A DNA stretch of 64,000 nt from Dysidea avara. Taxonomy: Eukaryota; Porifera; Demospongiae; Dictyoceratida; Dysideidae. The stretch is taken from the NCBI RefSeq assembly GCF_963678975.1, contig NC_089277.1, positions 19,528,001-19,592,000 of the forward strand, read 5' to 3'. The notes below the pieces were generated by a model that was not told the DNA's origin, did not search any database, and was given only the letters and a program-made list of their open reading frames with translations. Both the position numbers and the translations under genes were made by a program. How positions within the stretch are numbered: position 1 is the stretch's first letter; each line of letters opens with the position of its first letter. This document shows, in pieces, positions 12,201 through 22,627 of this stretch.

Positions 12201-13133
12201 ATTTGGCACATCAAGAATTAACAACACTATTGGCAAAAGGCAAAGCTTGTGTCCATAAACTACATGTACTATTTGTGACATGCAGTCTTGTATTAGTCAC
12301 CTAATAGTTTCGTCCCTCTGGTATTGTGGATATTTATCACTCACCTCCAGGATTTGAGGATATCATGTGTACCTGCTCAGTACCATTATGTCCCAATAGC
12401 CCTTGGGTGGTACAGAGGCGTGCTTGAATCCTATTAGCAACAGAACATTTATTTTATATACATATCTACGTGTTTGAAATGAGCCAAAATAGTTGGCTGA
12501 AGAATTTGGTGTATCAATGGTCATTTGCCAAATTTTATCAGTACCTGAATACAATACTGGATCAAGTACCATCACTGTTCTTTAACAGACTGACACTTGA
12601 CTTATTCAACTCACCACTTTATTTGGTACATAGAAGTATTGAACAGTCTATTTCTCTTTTAAACTACATGTTATACAGTAGGCATTTCATGTGTATGATA
12701 TGAAGTAATTTGTCGACTCTTCATTAATGTAAAAAGTTGTCATTCAGACAAACATCAAGTGTGGTATGCCATACTTTTTTCTTTTAATGCAGTATAATGT
12801 GCTTGTTCACCGGACATATTTATGCTAAAAAAAGAGTGCAAGGAATTTTATGGATCATAGGAAAAAATTCACGGAGGTCGCCTAACCTGAACTAGTGGAC
12901 ATTAAATTTTTCTAACTAGTCATGGGTAAAAAACTGAATGAGGGATTAAATGTTCAGCACCTAGTGTAAATAAGGAATGTACCATTTGTCAGACTGTGTG
13001 TTCTATTAGAGTAAGATATACTCATACACTGTACTTGTGTTTTTGTATATTGTTGTGTGTGTTTTCATGTATGTGTTTGCATGTGTGCACGCACGTGTGT
13101 GCGTGCGTGCGTGGGTGTGTGTGTGTGTGTGTG
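9224..13133. other. AT-rich non-coding stretch (copy A)
   Basis: No gene is recognised on either strand. Most of it aligns to copy B (31,361-35,270). Two differences stand out. The stretch 10,310-10,770 is replaced in B by about 1.1 kb of unrelated sequence. The block 11,217-12,036 sits elsewhere in B, at 39,627-40,473. Confidence 0.5.
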
Positions 13134-13405
13134 AGGCAGCATTGCCAAGTGGTTAGAGCACCAGCCTGGTAATTGCAAGGTTCTAGACTTGATGCCTGCA
13201 ATGCCCAGTTGCTGTTGTTGTTTCCTTGCATAAGAATTGCTCCAGTCTACATACCCGGTGGTCTGGTGTCAACTGGGGAAGCTACACATAATGCCCAACT
13301 GCCCTTGTCTTGCTTAGCAGTGGTGTGGGGTCATTGTGAAACTTTGAGTTGTGCAGCCTTTATCTGCGAGACTTGGACAGAATATTTGACGTTTGTGTAC
13401 TGAAT
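13134..13405 (+). mobile_element. tRNA-derived SINE (family 2), copy A
   Basis: A tRNA-like head GGCAGCATTGCCAAGTGG with A-box-like TGGTTAGAGCACC and a B-box-like GGTTCTAGACTTGATGCC lies directly downstream of a GT/GTGC microsatellite. The body holds GCTCCAGTCTAC and GGTGTCAACTGGGGAAGC, the second half of the core shared with the SINE at 3,680. The paralogue is at 35,271-35,540. Confidence 0.75.
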
Positions 13406-16400
13406 AAGAAAACTCTTGTGTAGTTCTTTCTGGTCGGAGTGTTCACCTACTTCAGTTAAAATTCTTTGTGTTCCAGTGACCCAACCAAGCATCTATTATA
13501 CAAGTTTCTACATATTAATCCATTTTAGGCACTATACTACCAGACACTTTTTGTACTAATTTTCGAAGGGTTTTATTTGTGGATATTTCTAAAAGGCACT
13601 TCTCTTTGAAACTACGTAGATCCTCAAGACCTGCTATTCTTTGAAAATAACTTGCCTTACATTTTAGTGTGGACATATAATATTGCTTGTGTTTAGTTCA
13701 GTATTAATGTCATTACTGTATCTGATCTGATCCAAAACTGCCATTGTTGGGAATTGACACCGTCTGCTGCAATTCTAGCACAGACATGATCGAGCTGGTG
13801 GCTGATTAGAATTTGTTTCACCCGAGACTCCCTCTCCAGTGCATAGATATGGGGATTATTTCGTCAGTTGTTGGCAAGCATACACACATATCTTGCTTCT
13901 TCTCCAAAATTTTCTGCTTTGAAAATAACCCACTATATGGAAGTACTTTGTTCCCATTGGGAAGGAAGCTACGATTGTTTTGTCTGGATTTGTTGTACTA
14001 CACAGTTCAAATTGTCCCCTGCATATATTGTAATGACAACATGATGGTGTTCTCATCAAAGGAAGTGCTTCATTATAATTATATGGTATTAGTTTTAGTG
14101 TCAGCACTTTTCACTCCTACACAAACTCTAGTACCCACACAATTGGCAGATAAAATCTGATAAATGGGAATAAGAATTATTATAAGAACAAGTATAAGGA
14201 ATTTTAAAAGATCATAGCTTGTCTAAAGGCATTATAGTAAGTCAGTCAGTCAGTCAGTCGGTCAGAAAATGTATTTTTAACCTTTAGGCATTTTGAATGC
14301 ATGTTGCTTCCTAATATCATTTTTGATTCAGATACACATTTTAGCCAGCAGTACATGTCTACATTAAACATACCCTTTATACTAGCTTAGTTTCATAACC
14401 ATTGCTTGTATGGGTGGGGGACAGAGATACACATGCATACCTACATACATAGTTCACGTTCATCCCAAACATTAATTTCCTGCTATCAGCTAAAATTGGG
14501 TACTAGATATTAGGTTTAAGACCCCATGCCTAAGTAAGTATGAAAGCATTATCAATATTAGGTTGCTACTATCAATGCTAAGTCTGTGAGATATTGATAT
14601 AACACTGGCTTTAAAATAATGGGAAAGTGTGGTATGTCCAAAGAAGTGATTATAGCTGGTGTATCGGTTGATACGTGTACTTGACCTCCTCACAATATTA
14701 AGAGCACTAGGTTATTAGTTACAGGGTAAATGCTATACTTCTCATGAATGTGGCAAAACCAGTTGTCAACGTCACTATCAGTAACACACAAACTATAATT
14801 ATTTCACTATGATGCATTGCAACGTGATGGGTGATCTGTCTCCGGTTTGTCCATCACTTGAGCTAGGGTATCTTCAGCAACAAATGTAAACGATCTCAGT
14901 ATCAACAACATGCGATTTAATGTTACATGTGAGATGCAGCATTGAACACAGCGAGATGTATTTAAGCAGCCAATATGTATATATCCTAATAACCTGTATG
15001 TAATAGATATATGTGCTAGGTTACAGTTTTTGTGTAATGTTTTGTGTAACTCATGACCACTGTATAAGGAATTGATCAGGAGCTATCTTTTCTGAAGAAT
15101 AGCTATTTAACTGTGACTATACAAGACTTCTTTTTCTGTTCTTATTCTTGTAGTAATAATATCGTTGCTTGATGACAAGAGGCTTTGACTCAAATGAGGA
15201 AAACAGCAGTACTTAATAGGTCTTCTTAAGGACAAACCTTTTGAGTTTTGGATTTCATTTTTAAATTAGTATACATTCTCCAGACTTGTAACTGAATTAC
15301 GAAAACCTGATACATGTCTGTATTTGAGTTTCTAGGCTTGTACACTAGTATAGATCTCAGTGTGAGAGGAAATTCTTGTATATTTCAACAACTCAGAAAC
15401 CTTCAAGACCATCTGCTATCACATTAATGTTGCTCTGAAGGCACCTATAGCAGTTTAGTACCATTGATACAAGTAAGTATATAGGTCACTGTGCAGTTGA
15501 AATAGTATTAGCTTTACAATGGGATATCACAATGAATATACTGTGTACTTTAAAGTAAATCATTTAGTGGTACAAGTACTTACTAACCACATTGGTTATT
15601 ATAAAAGAAATAAATTATCCATTGTTGCTATTGGTTACACAGTACAAACACTTAATTAAGGTAAGACTGGTGTCTCTGCTATCTAATCAGTAATTGTTCT
15701 GCAGAGTATTTAATACACTAGAGATTTTTGACATCTTCTAAATGGATGTGGCCACTATCACTGTGTGATTGCTGGGGTATCGTGCATAACAAATTATGAG
15801 ATCTCCTTAGATTTCCAGAAATTCATTGTCAGGAATGTGCAAAAATTCTGGTTGAAAGGAAATATTAGTGAAATTGTGTAAGGAATTGTCATAATTAGAT
15901 TTCGGTATTCTATAATAAATGTGCCAAATTCCATTCAGGAAATGTACATGAATTGTGACAATTTTTTTTTGTGGAAAACCTATACATTTCTTGAGAATTT
16001 CATTTAAGTTTCAGTATAGAAATATATCTTTGTGCTGTGTATACTAAGGTGGTAATTCAAGCAACAGTCACTACCTATGTACTAATATACTCCTTGTGCA
16101 AGTGTCTTTCAGTCTTCTCTCCAGTGCACAGGAACGGGGATTATTCCATCAGTAAGTCAGTCTTCGGCAAACATTCATGCATCTTCATAATTTGTGACAT
16201 GAATTTCCGTTTCCATCCGGACTTCGAAATATGCACTCTTCGAAATTAAAATCTTTTGAAATTCAGATTTTGCTTCTTGTGCGAAAATTTCTGTTTCGAA
16301 AATAACCCGCTATATGGTAGCATCTCAGGGCCACCTATTGGACTGAAGAAATGTTATACCTTAGTAATGTATTAGTGGGGTCATAAAGCATAGTTTGGGG

Positions 16401-16652
16401 TGGCCGCTATAATGATGTGGTCTTTATAAAGAGGTGGCCACTAAGGTTGAGATCCCACTAGCACAATACATTAATGTGTTTCCTGGAAAACATGTTGGTA
16501 TATTTGTATATTATTATAGTTGTACTAGAGCCTGTATAGCTACAACAAATAAAGCTTCATAGCTTTGGTGGCTTTCTTGCAAGAAACTTTGGAGGTTAAC
16601 ATATGTATATTTGTCTGTATATGCATAACTAAAGTTAATTTTTCTACAGATT
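13406..16652. other. Non-coding flank upstream of the smaller p190-like gene (copy A)
   Basis: No gene is recognised. It contains two fragments of the TATGGCTGGTTATTTT MITE family (about 13,565-13,940 and 16,100-16,318; the second is missing from copy B) and a short GTCA tetranucleotide run at about 14,241-14,266. A pyrimidine tract and TTTTTCTACAG at 16,639-16,649 form a likely splice acceptor 3 bases before the ATG at 16,653, so a 5' leader exon probably lies here. Confidence 0.5.
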
Positions 16653-18341
16653 ATGTCTAAACCTAAGCACCTGGTAATTTCAGTTGTGGGCCTGAGTGGA
16701 TGTGGTCCGGATGTGTACAAAGGACCGGGAAAGTCTTCGCTGTGTTTCAATCTGCTTCACCCTGCAGAATTTTTGAAGGATCATCCATCTGTACTCACTC
16801 AAGATCAGTTTGAGAGCAAGGTGATTAACCAGCAGCACTACATATACTGGGGATCAAAGACTGAGTGTTACTACCAATTGCCTCGCTCGAAAAAAGTGAC
16901 TAACGAAAAGATTCAAGTTGTAGTGTCATTTGAAATCTTTGAGCAAACAGAATTTCTTGAAGACGTAACAAAAAGATCTTTTCCTGTTGATCAAGAATAT
17001 GCTAAGCGAGCCTTCAAGCTGCACAAAGCTTCTCAGAAAGTCTCTTTCAAAACTTTGGATTTGATATTTTCACCAGAGAAGTACAACATTTCCATTGCTC
17101 CTGACATAAAAAGCATGACGTGTGGTTACATTTTCACCGTTGATGTTGGAAAGGATTGTCCCACATTCCAACATCAGCTAAAACTTATGGAGAAGATGAT
17201 AACACCAAAACACAGAAACAAGTTTGTCATTGCTGCGACAAAATATGATAACCTTGATCCAAATCATTTTGAAGAATTGAGACGAGTTGCAAATGATTTG
17301 AAAGTTGAAGTTGTTCCTACAAGCATTGAAATGGAAGATTCTAGATGGGCCACAGATGCTTTCAGATACTTAGCAATCAAACTGTTTAATTTGGAAACAG
17401 AAGGAGTTGGCGGTGGTACTTACCTGCGTTATGCATCTGACGAACCATCAAAGCCGCAGGCACCGGACCACACCCCTCCCATACCACCAAGAAATTATGA
17501 TGAAAGCGATTTACCTGAAGCTTCACCAACCTCTCCTAAACACAAATATTTCAACTTATCTGCACTGCAGGCAGCATTGACGGCCAAATCAAAAAAGAAA
17601 CCACCAGAGTTCGAAGATCGTACAACAGAAATACCTAAGAGTCTGCTGGAAAAAAGGTCCAAAACACTTGATATACCAAGACGTAAACCACTTCATCCCT
17701 CTTCTCTGTCACCAAAATCTTCTCCCACGGTGCCGCAAAAAGGACTTTCCATGCCACAAAGTCAACCACAAAGTCAGTCAAGAATGGTCAATAGACCACT
17801 GCCAACACTACCATTCATCTCTCAAGAAAATGATGATGTCTATACTAAGTTTAGATGTGATTATGACAAGATTGACTATCAAAAAATGTCCCAATGGCGT
17901 AATGTGCACAAGGAAGCAGCAAAATCTCGTGCTAACACACTACCCCCAGCCACACTACCTCCAGCCACACTACCCCCAGCCACACTACCCCCAGATGATG
18001 GATATGTCGGTCCTATTAGTAGTAGTCCGAAAGTCTCTGCTCCCAAGATTACACACCAGAAACTACCTGATAGTCGACCCTCGAGACCTCCTGTTAAACC
18101 AAGGAAAAAGCCACCATCCTCTGTTCCACACTCACAACCTGTACAGCGCCCGCAGGATTTAACAGCTGATTGTGATTATGAAGATACTGTTCCGAGTCAA
18201 TCACAAACTAATGTTGATGTCCTTGACGATGGTTATGTCATTGAAATGATTAACATTGTAAAGCCAAAATATCCACCTCGTTGTATACCCAGGAAATACT
18301 ACTTTTTGAATGGTCGTAGGGCATTACCATCTGAAACCTAA
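16653..18341 (+). CDS. p190RhoGAP-type GTPase domain protein with proline-rich tail (copy A, intact)
   Basis: 562 residues. Residues 5 to about 250 match the N-terminal GTPase domain of p190RhoGAP proteins: an extended P-loop (VVGLSGCG to GPGKSS, residues 11-29), HYIYWG at 62-67, the family signature EQTEF (97-101), a hydrophobic G-domain strand (GYIFTVDVGKD), TKYD as the G4 motif (196-199), and PTS where G5 would be. The rest is disordered and proline-rich, with TPPIPPRN, RPLPTLP and RPPVKPRKKPP as SH3-type ligands. It also has tyrosine motifs (DVYTKF, DDGYVGP, CDYEDTVP), some fitting the YxxP form bound by RasGAP-type SH2 domains. A run of LPPAT repeats lies near residues 430-447. No FF or RhoGAP domain is visible. 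It likely acts as a cytoplasmic signalling adaptor (inference). A splice acceptor just before the ATG suggests a 5' UTR intron. Confidence 0.85.
   Translation: MSKPKHLVISVVGLSGCGPDVYKGPGKSSLCFNLLHPAEFLKDHPSVLTQDQFESKVINQQHYIYWGSKTECYYQLPRSKKVTNEKIQVVVSFEIFEQTEFLEDVTKRSFPVDQEYAKRAFKLHKASQKVSFKTLDLIFSPEKYNISIAPDIKSMTCGYIFTVDVGKDCPTFQHQLKLMEKMITPKHRNKFVIAATKYDNLDPNHFEELRRVANDLKVEVVPTSIEMEDSRWATDAFRYLAIKLFNLETEGVGGGTYLRYASDEPSKPQAPDHTPPIPPRNYDESDLPEASPTSPKHKYFNLSALQAALTAKSKKKPPEFEDRTTEIPKSLLEKRSKTLDIPRRKPLHPSSLSPKSSPTVPQKGLSMPQSQPQSQSRMVNRPLPTLPFISQENDDVYTKFRCDYDKIDYQKMSQWRNVHKEAAKSRANTLPPATLPPATLPPATLPPDDGYVGPISSSPKVSAPKITHQKLPDSRPSRPPVKPRKKPPSSVPHSQPVQRPQDLTADCDYEDTVPSQSQTNVDVLDDGYVIEMINIVKPKYPPRCIPRKYYFLNGRRALPSET
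17938..17993 (+). repeat. 15-bp minisatellite encoding LPPAT
   Basis: About four copies of a CTACCCCCAGCCACA-type unit lie in frame within the proline-rich tail. The copy B gene has only one to two units at 43,462-43,492, so repeat number has changed since duplication without breaking the frame. Confidence 0.9.
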
Positions 18342-20299
18342 CCGTTTTAAGTAAAATCTGATTTTATAAAGTACAGCTGAAGGTACTACCTTTATACTGG
18401 ATGTACTTACTTGTACAGTGTGTGTGTGTGTGTTAAACATGTGCTTGTTTTGTGCTTCCTATAATGAATTTTTAGAGTGTATATAATTATAATTAAAGGT
18501 GTAACAGACAGACAGGGTAGTGGGTAACTTGAATGCAATGCCTGATTACTGAAGTAGAGTTGTAGTCCATAGCTTATTATTTGATGAGGAATGCCCGCCA
18601 TGCAGTTACTTATTACTACTTATAGCAGCCAGCAGACCACCTTGTTATGTTATACCATATCATCTTGTGTTTTAGCTACATCATATTCTCATTGGTAATA
18701 CACTCATTATTGAACAACTCATCAATAAATAGTCTGTATTGCATACAACAATATACAAAGGAAAAGTGATGGAGTAAAAGAATATACATAAAAGTTAGTG
18801 TATGGTGATGGTCTGGCAGCAACCTGTGCTGCTAGCCTTACAAAGAGTAGTTAGACTAAAAGTTTAACTTAACAAAACCACTAAAATGTACTTGTAAAGT
18901 TACAAGAGTTAGCTATTAATATGTAAGGATAAGATACAGAGATTGTCAGAATTGAAATGAATTAGTAGTTCTTCAAATGATTTTATAGAAATTATTTACT
19001 TGTTTGATAAAACTGAGAGGGTATACGATCAATTAGATGTGAAAAATTCCAGAGACAAGCTAGATCATAGAAGTACATACAAGTGGCAAGTGATGCAATT
19101 CACAGCAAGTTTAGGTTCTAATTTATTGGTGGTTGATGGTCACAATTCGTATAACTATAATATACCTGGACATGCTATGGGAGCTTGGATTGATGAGCCA
19201 GTGTTGGTCTGTCTATCTGGCCATGTTTAATGTTATGTCAAATCTTTCACCAGCCTATAGTTCTTCCCTTATTGTGATGGTACTCCTATAGGAGTAGTTA
19301 GATGAGAAATGTAAGCATTGCACAATTATACTGCTTGTCTCAAAATCAGTCTTCTAGTAATGTAGAAATGTCGCCAAGCACCGCCAACAGAAGCTGAGGT
19401 CTTACGTATTGTATACACATGTGTCAAAAGGAGCATGTTGACCTATACTATCAGCATATGCATGCATGCTAGGCCATGTGCACCATCTCAACCTAACCAG
19501 CCTATAGATCCATCATTGTCTCTATAAGCCCTTTAATTATTCACCCCTATACCGGCCTGCATGACTATATAATATGCTGCACATTTACTATTCAGATAAT
19601 AGCTAGCAACTGTGTAAACATGGAGGGTTGTTTTACACTGATAACCTTATAAAGCATAATTATAATACACAACACCAATGTACTTCTATACTCACCTCAC
19701 CATCATGATAAATAAGTATCAAGCATAATAAGGGTCATTTCCTGATTATGATCAGGAAAAAGCAAATCAGCATAACGGTCTACAGCTGACTAGGGGCCGG
19801 TACACAGCTATAGTATAGTCTGTATAGTACATGGAGATATAATGACAAGTCTAGATCAACAAAGCATGGTAGGTTCATACACACAAGCATGCACACTCCT
19901 ATAATAGACTCGATCGCCTTCGGCGGCTCATAAGCTCCTGACTCAATACACACAAGCATGCACACTACTCATTCAGCAGCTAGCTATAAGAGAGCCAGCT
20001 TTATGGCCGGAATGTCCAGCAGACTATTTATACCAATTCATAATAAACAGTCATGATTACATAACTACATATATTAGGATGTAATAAATTAAAACCAGCT
20101 GCAGCTCATGCACACAAGTAAGCCAATTCTAGTATATAGCTATGGTATGATAGTACATGCAGCTGTAGTGCATGCCTAGTTAATCATGCATAATTTGTAC
20201 AGGGCTCATGACACATCATATTCACTGTTGCTGCTACTGCTATACTGCATAGTACTGGAGACTTACTTTAGGGAATTGAAACCATCAAAGATAGGCATA
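18342..20299. other. 3' flank of the smaller p190-like gene (copy A)
   Basis: No further gene is recognised. There is a short TG run at 18,419-18,433 and an AATAAA at about 18,724 that could serve as poly(A) signal. A short frame at 19,000-19,230 is partly shared with copy B (44,506-44,691) but has no family match I recognise. A 33-bp hairpin-forming insertion at 19,912-19,944 is absent from copy B. Confidence 0.5.
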
Positions 20300-21149
20300 A
20301 TATGTGAAGCCAGTCATTTCTAATTTCCTAATCTTGTCAGGCAGTTTATTGAGCCAGAGTATTGCTAAATCGATGTGTATGCTGATTGGTTCACGACAAA
20401 GAATTGGTGGTAAGACTTTATATTTATCACTTAGTGGCAGTGTTTTGAAGCGAGTTTCGTCCACTAAGGCACTAAACATCTTGGACTATACATACATCAA
20501 CATTTAACTTGGTAAAAATCGTATTGCTTACGTTTTGAAAAGAGTGAGAGGAAAGATTTATTCTAGCAATCGCCTTAATCCTCCTTCTACTGTCAGGAAG
20601 TTATTATATCAAGTGTATCTCTTGCCAATTCTGGACTATTGTGATGTTGTGTGGACACCCACTAATGTTAACCAGACTGAACATCTTGAAAGATTTCATT
20701 CCAATCTTCATGTACTGATTCATCTATCTTAAGATATTCTTTAACTGAATGATGAAAGTTTACTATGATAAAATACTGCGTAAGTCAGTATCTCCATAAT
20801 ATGTTTGTGTATGCTATCAGTGTCACCGCACAGGACATGCAAGCAGAAATGTAAATCGTCTGTTTGTTCCACAAATAAACACTAATTATGGGAAATGAAG
20901 TTTCTACTATCATGGAACTACCCTGTGGAATGCTCTGCTAACAGCCTTATATGACCCAACAACATTAATTTTACTCAATTTCAAAATAGTTATTAAAGAA
21001 CATTTTAGTGATGTTAGTTTGTTGTACATAAGTAATTATTGTATATGTGTGTGTGTTTCTGATGTATGTTTTTGTGCAGGGCGTAGCTGAAAAACAGCTT
21101 CGGCTGATGCTGCCTCCCTGTTGAAATAACAATTGAAAAAAAAAAAAAA
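20300..21149 (+). pseudogene. 3' end of a LINE (non-LTR retrotransposon), copy A
   Basis: Frame fragments read as reverse-transcriptase C-terminus: LIGSRQRI near 20,387, then AYVLKRVRGKIYSS, then VYLLPILDYCDVVWTP (20,612-20,660) and EHLERF. These follow the KLLYxxxLxPILxYxxxVW pattern of non-LTR elements. The unit ends in a poly(A) run at 21,137-21,149, as expected for a LINE 3' end. Frameshifts and stops make it inactive. The paralogue lies at 45,830-46,661. Confidence 0.75.
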
Positions 21150-21353
21150 GCCTAACATTTTTACATGGTTCAATTCAGTTCTCATGACATTATTGCATCA
21201 AGTTTGTCACGTAGGGGTGGATTGTTCAAGCAATGGACTGACTAGTGGTATATCTAAAAGAAATGAATATCTAAAGTTTGCTTGCAGAAATTAATGCATT
21301 GTATGTAAACGAAGCATGCAGCCATGTGCATCATGCATACACAGCTTCTAATA

Positions 21354-21486
21354 GTTCTTGCGCGACAACAAAAACAAGCGAAATCACGTGCATAGGATTT
21401 AGACCAATCAAATCGATTTATTTTTGAACTTCAAACTATAATTACCACACGTGACTTCCGCTTTAAATTTGTCGACGCGCAAGAAC
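21354..21486. mobile_element. MITE 1 of an end-to-end trio
   Basis: Inverted ends are GTTCTTGCGCGACAAC and the complement of GTTCTTGCGCGTCGAC. It carries CACGTG at 21,385 and 21,448 and CCAATCA at 21,403. It is absent from the matching point in copy B (about 46,815). Confidence 0.85.
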
Positions 21487-21493
21487 CTGGGTA

Positions 21494-21683
21494 CAGTCTA
21501 TTTCCGGTTGGTTGACTAGAGAAACGAAGTGTTAAAAGTCACGTGCTTGAAAGTAGCCAATGAGATCAGTAGTCTTCAGTTTAAACTAGCGCCGTCCGCC
21601 TGGCGTGAAATTTCATTGGTTATTTCTATTCACGTGATATTTTTGCATTTGGCTTGCGTGGACAACCAACCTGAAATAGACTG
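21494..21683. mobile_element. MITE 2 of an end-to-end trio
   Basis: Inverted ends are CAGTCTATTTCCGGTTGGTTG and the complement of CAGTCTATTTCAGGTTGGTTG, flanked by TA on both sides. Subterminal CACGTG at 21,540 and 21,631, with CCAAT (21,557) and its inverse ATTGG (21,615) nearby. It starts 8 bases after the previous element. Confidence 0.85.
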
Positions 21684-21689
21684 TATGTG

Positions 21690-21844
21690 TATCGTGGATT
21701 GCGCATCCGTGGTCACCAATGTCTATGGTGTCACGTGAAATTGGACCAATGAGAACGAAATTTGAATGGAAGTCCTTACATTTGATTGGCTATTTGGTCG
21801 AATCCAAAAAAAAATTTATGACAACGGATGCGCAATCCACGATA
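21690..21844. mobile_element. MITE 3 of an end-to-end trio
   Basis: Inverted ends are TATCGTGGATTGCGCATCCGT and its complement, flanked by TGTG on both sides. CACGTG at 21,732 is followed by CCAAT at 21,746, with the inverse GATTGG near 21,784. It lies 7 bases after the previous element. Confidence 0.85.
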
Positions 21845-22158
21845 TGTGTCAGTAGTCACGGTGTGTCACGTGCTGATATGTGTAAATCGGCTATAGTGCT
21901 TTAAGTCTCAATCTTGCAAACAGGAAGCATATGGCGTACTGGCGTGTGTGGAGCCTAGAACAACTTGAGGTAGTAGTTTAGACGCCTGCCTAGACCGGTT
22001 GACCACAAACCGTCTATACATGCCGATATTACAGGCGGTATGCGCGTATCTATGATCCGACCGTGCCCACTGAGACTGGAGCCATGCAGAGGCAGTTAGA
22101 CTTTCTTACGGCCATCCTCAAAGCACTGAATAAGGCAAGAAAGAGATATGTTATTGTA

Positions 22159-22278
22159 TAGTCTCGCGTAGCCAGACCCTATTTCTCCGCAAGGCGCTTA
22201 TCGATTTCGGAGCAGGCGCTTATAATTTCCAATCGATAAGCGCCGTGCGGAGTAATAGGGTCTGGCTATGCGAGACTA
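22159..22278. mobile_element. Foldback MITE inserted in the p190 exon relic
   Basis: A 120-bp element with ends TAGTCTCGCGTAGCCAGACC and the complement of TAGTCTCGCATAGCCAGACC, and an inner GGCGCTTATCGAT hairpin. It is flanked by exact 9-bp direct repeats GTTATTGTA (22,150-22,158 and 22,279-22,287). It belongs to the same family as 5,970-6,168. Confidence 0.95.
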
Positions 22279-22358
22279 GTTATTGTATGCACATCTATGT
22301 ATGCACCAAGTGTGATGCTGCCAAAGAAGATGCTATTCGGATGGGCCAAAATCTAGTG

Positions 22359-22627
22359 CAAGGGAGTGTCACGTAGGTACGCGCTGTAGGTAGATCTGCG
22401 ACCGCGGTCAAAGTCTTGACCGGCCGAAATTTCGCTTTGACTTGTGACTAAGAGCCCTTTTCGACCTTTGACTTAGCGACGATATTTCAGCACTTTTCGA
22501 TTGTGGGTTGGAAGCTTTTACCCTTGACCGTTGCATTGGCACGATTTAGGTGGCCTTGACCTTTGACTTAGACTTTGACCGCGGTCGCAGATCTACCTAC
22601 AGCGAGTGCCTGTGTGTCACTCCCTTG
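22359..22627. mobile_element. MITE with long inverted ends and 6-bp target duplication
   Basis: A 269-bp element starting CAAGGGAGTGTCACG and ending in the complement of CAAGGGAGTGACAC. The arms share a further CTGTAGGTAGATCTGCGACC on both sides. Target duplication CTAGTG lies at 22,353-22,358 and 22,628-22,633, and the uninterrupted coding sequence in the intact paralogue gives the empty site. The inside carries repeated GACCTTTGACTTA motifs. Confidence 0.95.

Noticed and set aside
13134..13210. A genuine tRNA gene
   Set aside because: A- and B-box-like motifs are present, but the stems do not pair as a tRNA and the sequence continues into a SINE body repeated at 35,271.
17668..18162. 164-codon frame overlapping the smaller p190-like gene
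   Set aside because: An out-of-frame shadow of the real coding sequence with no family features; the counterpart in copy B is broken.
19000..19230. 76-codon frame partly shared with copy B (44,506-44,691)
   Set aside because: Sharing is expected from the duplication; the ends differ by frameshift, and no family is recognised.
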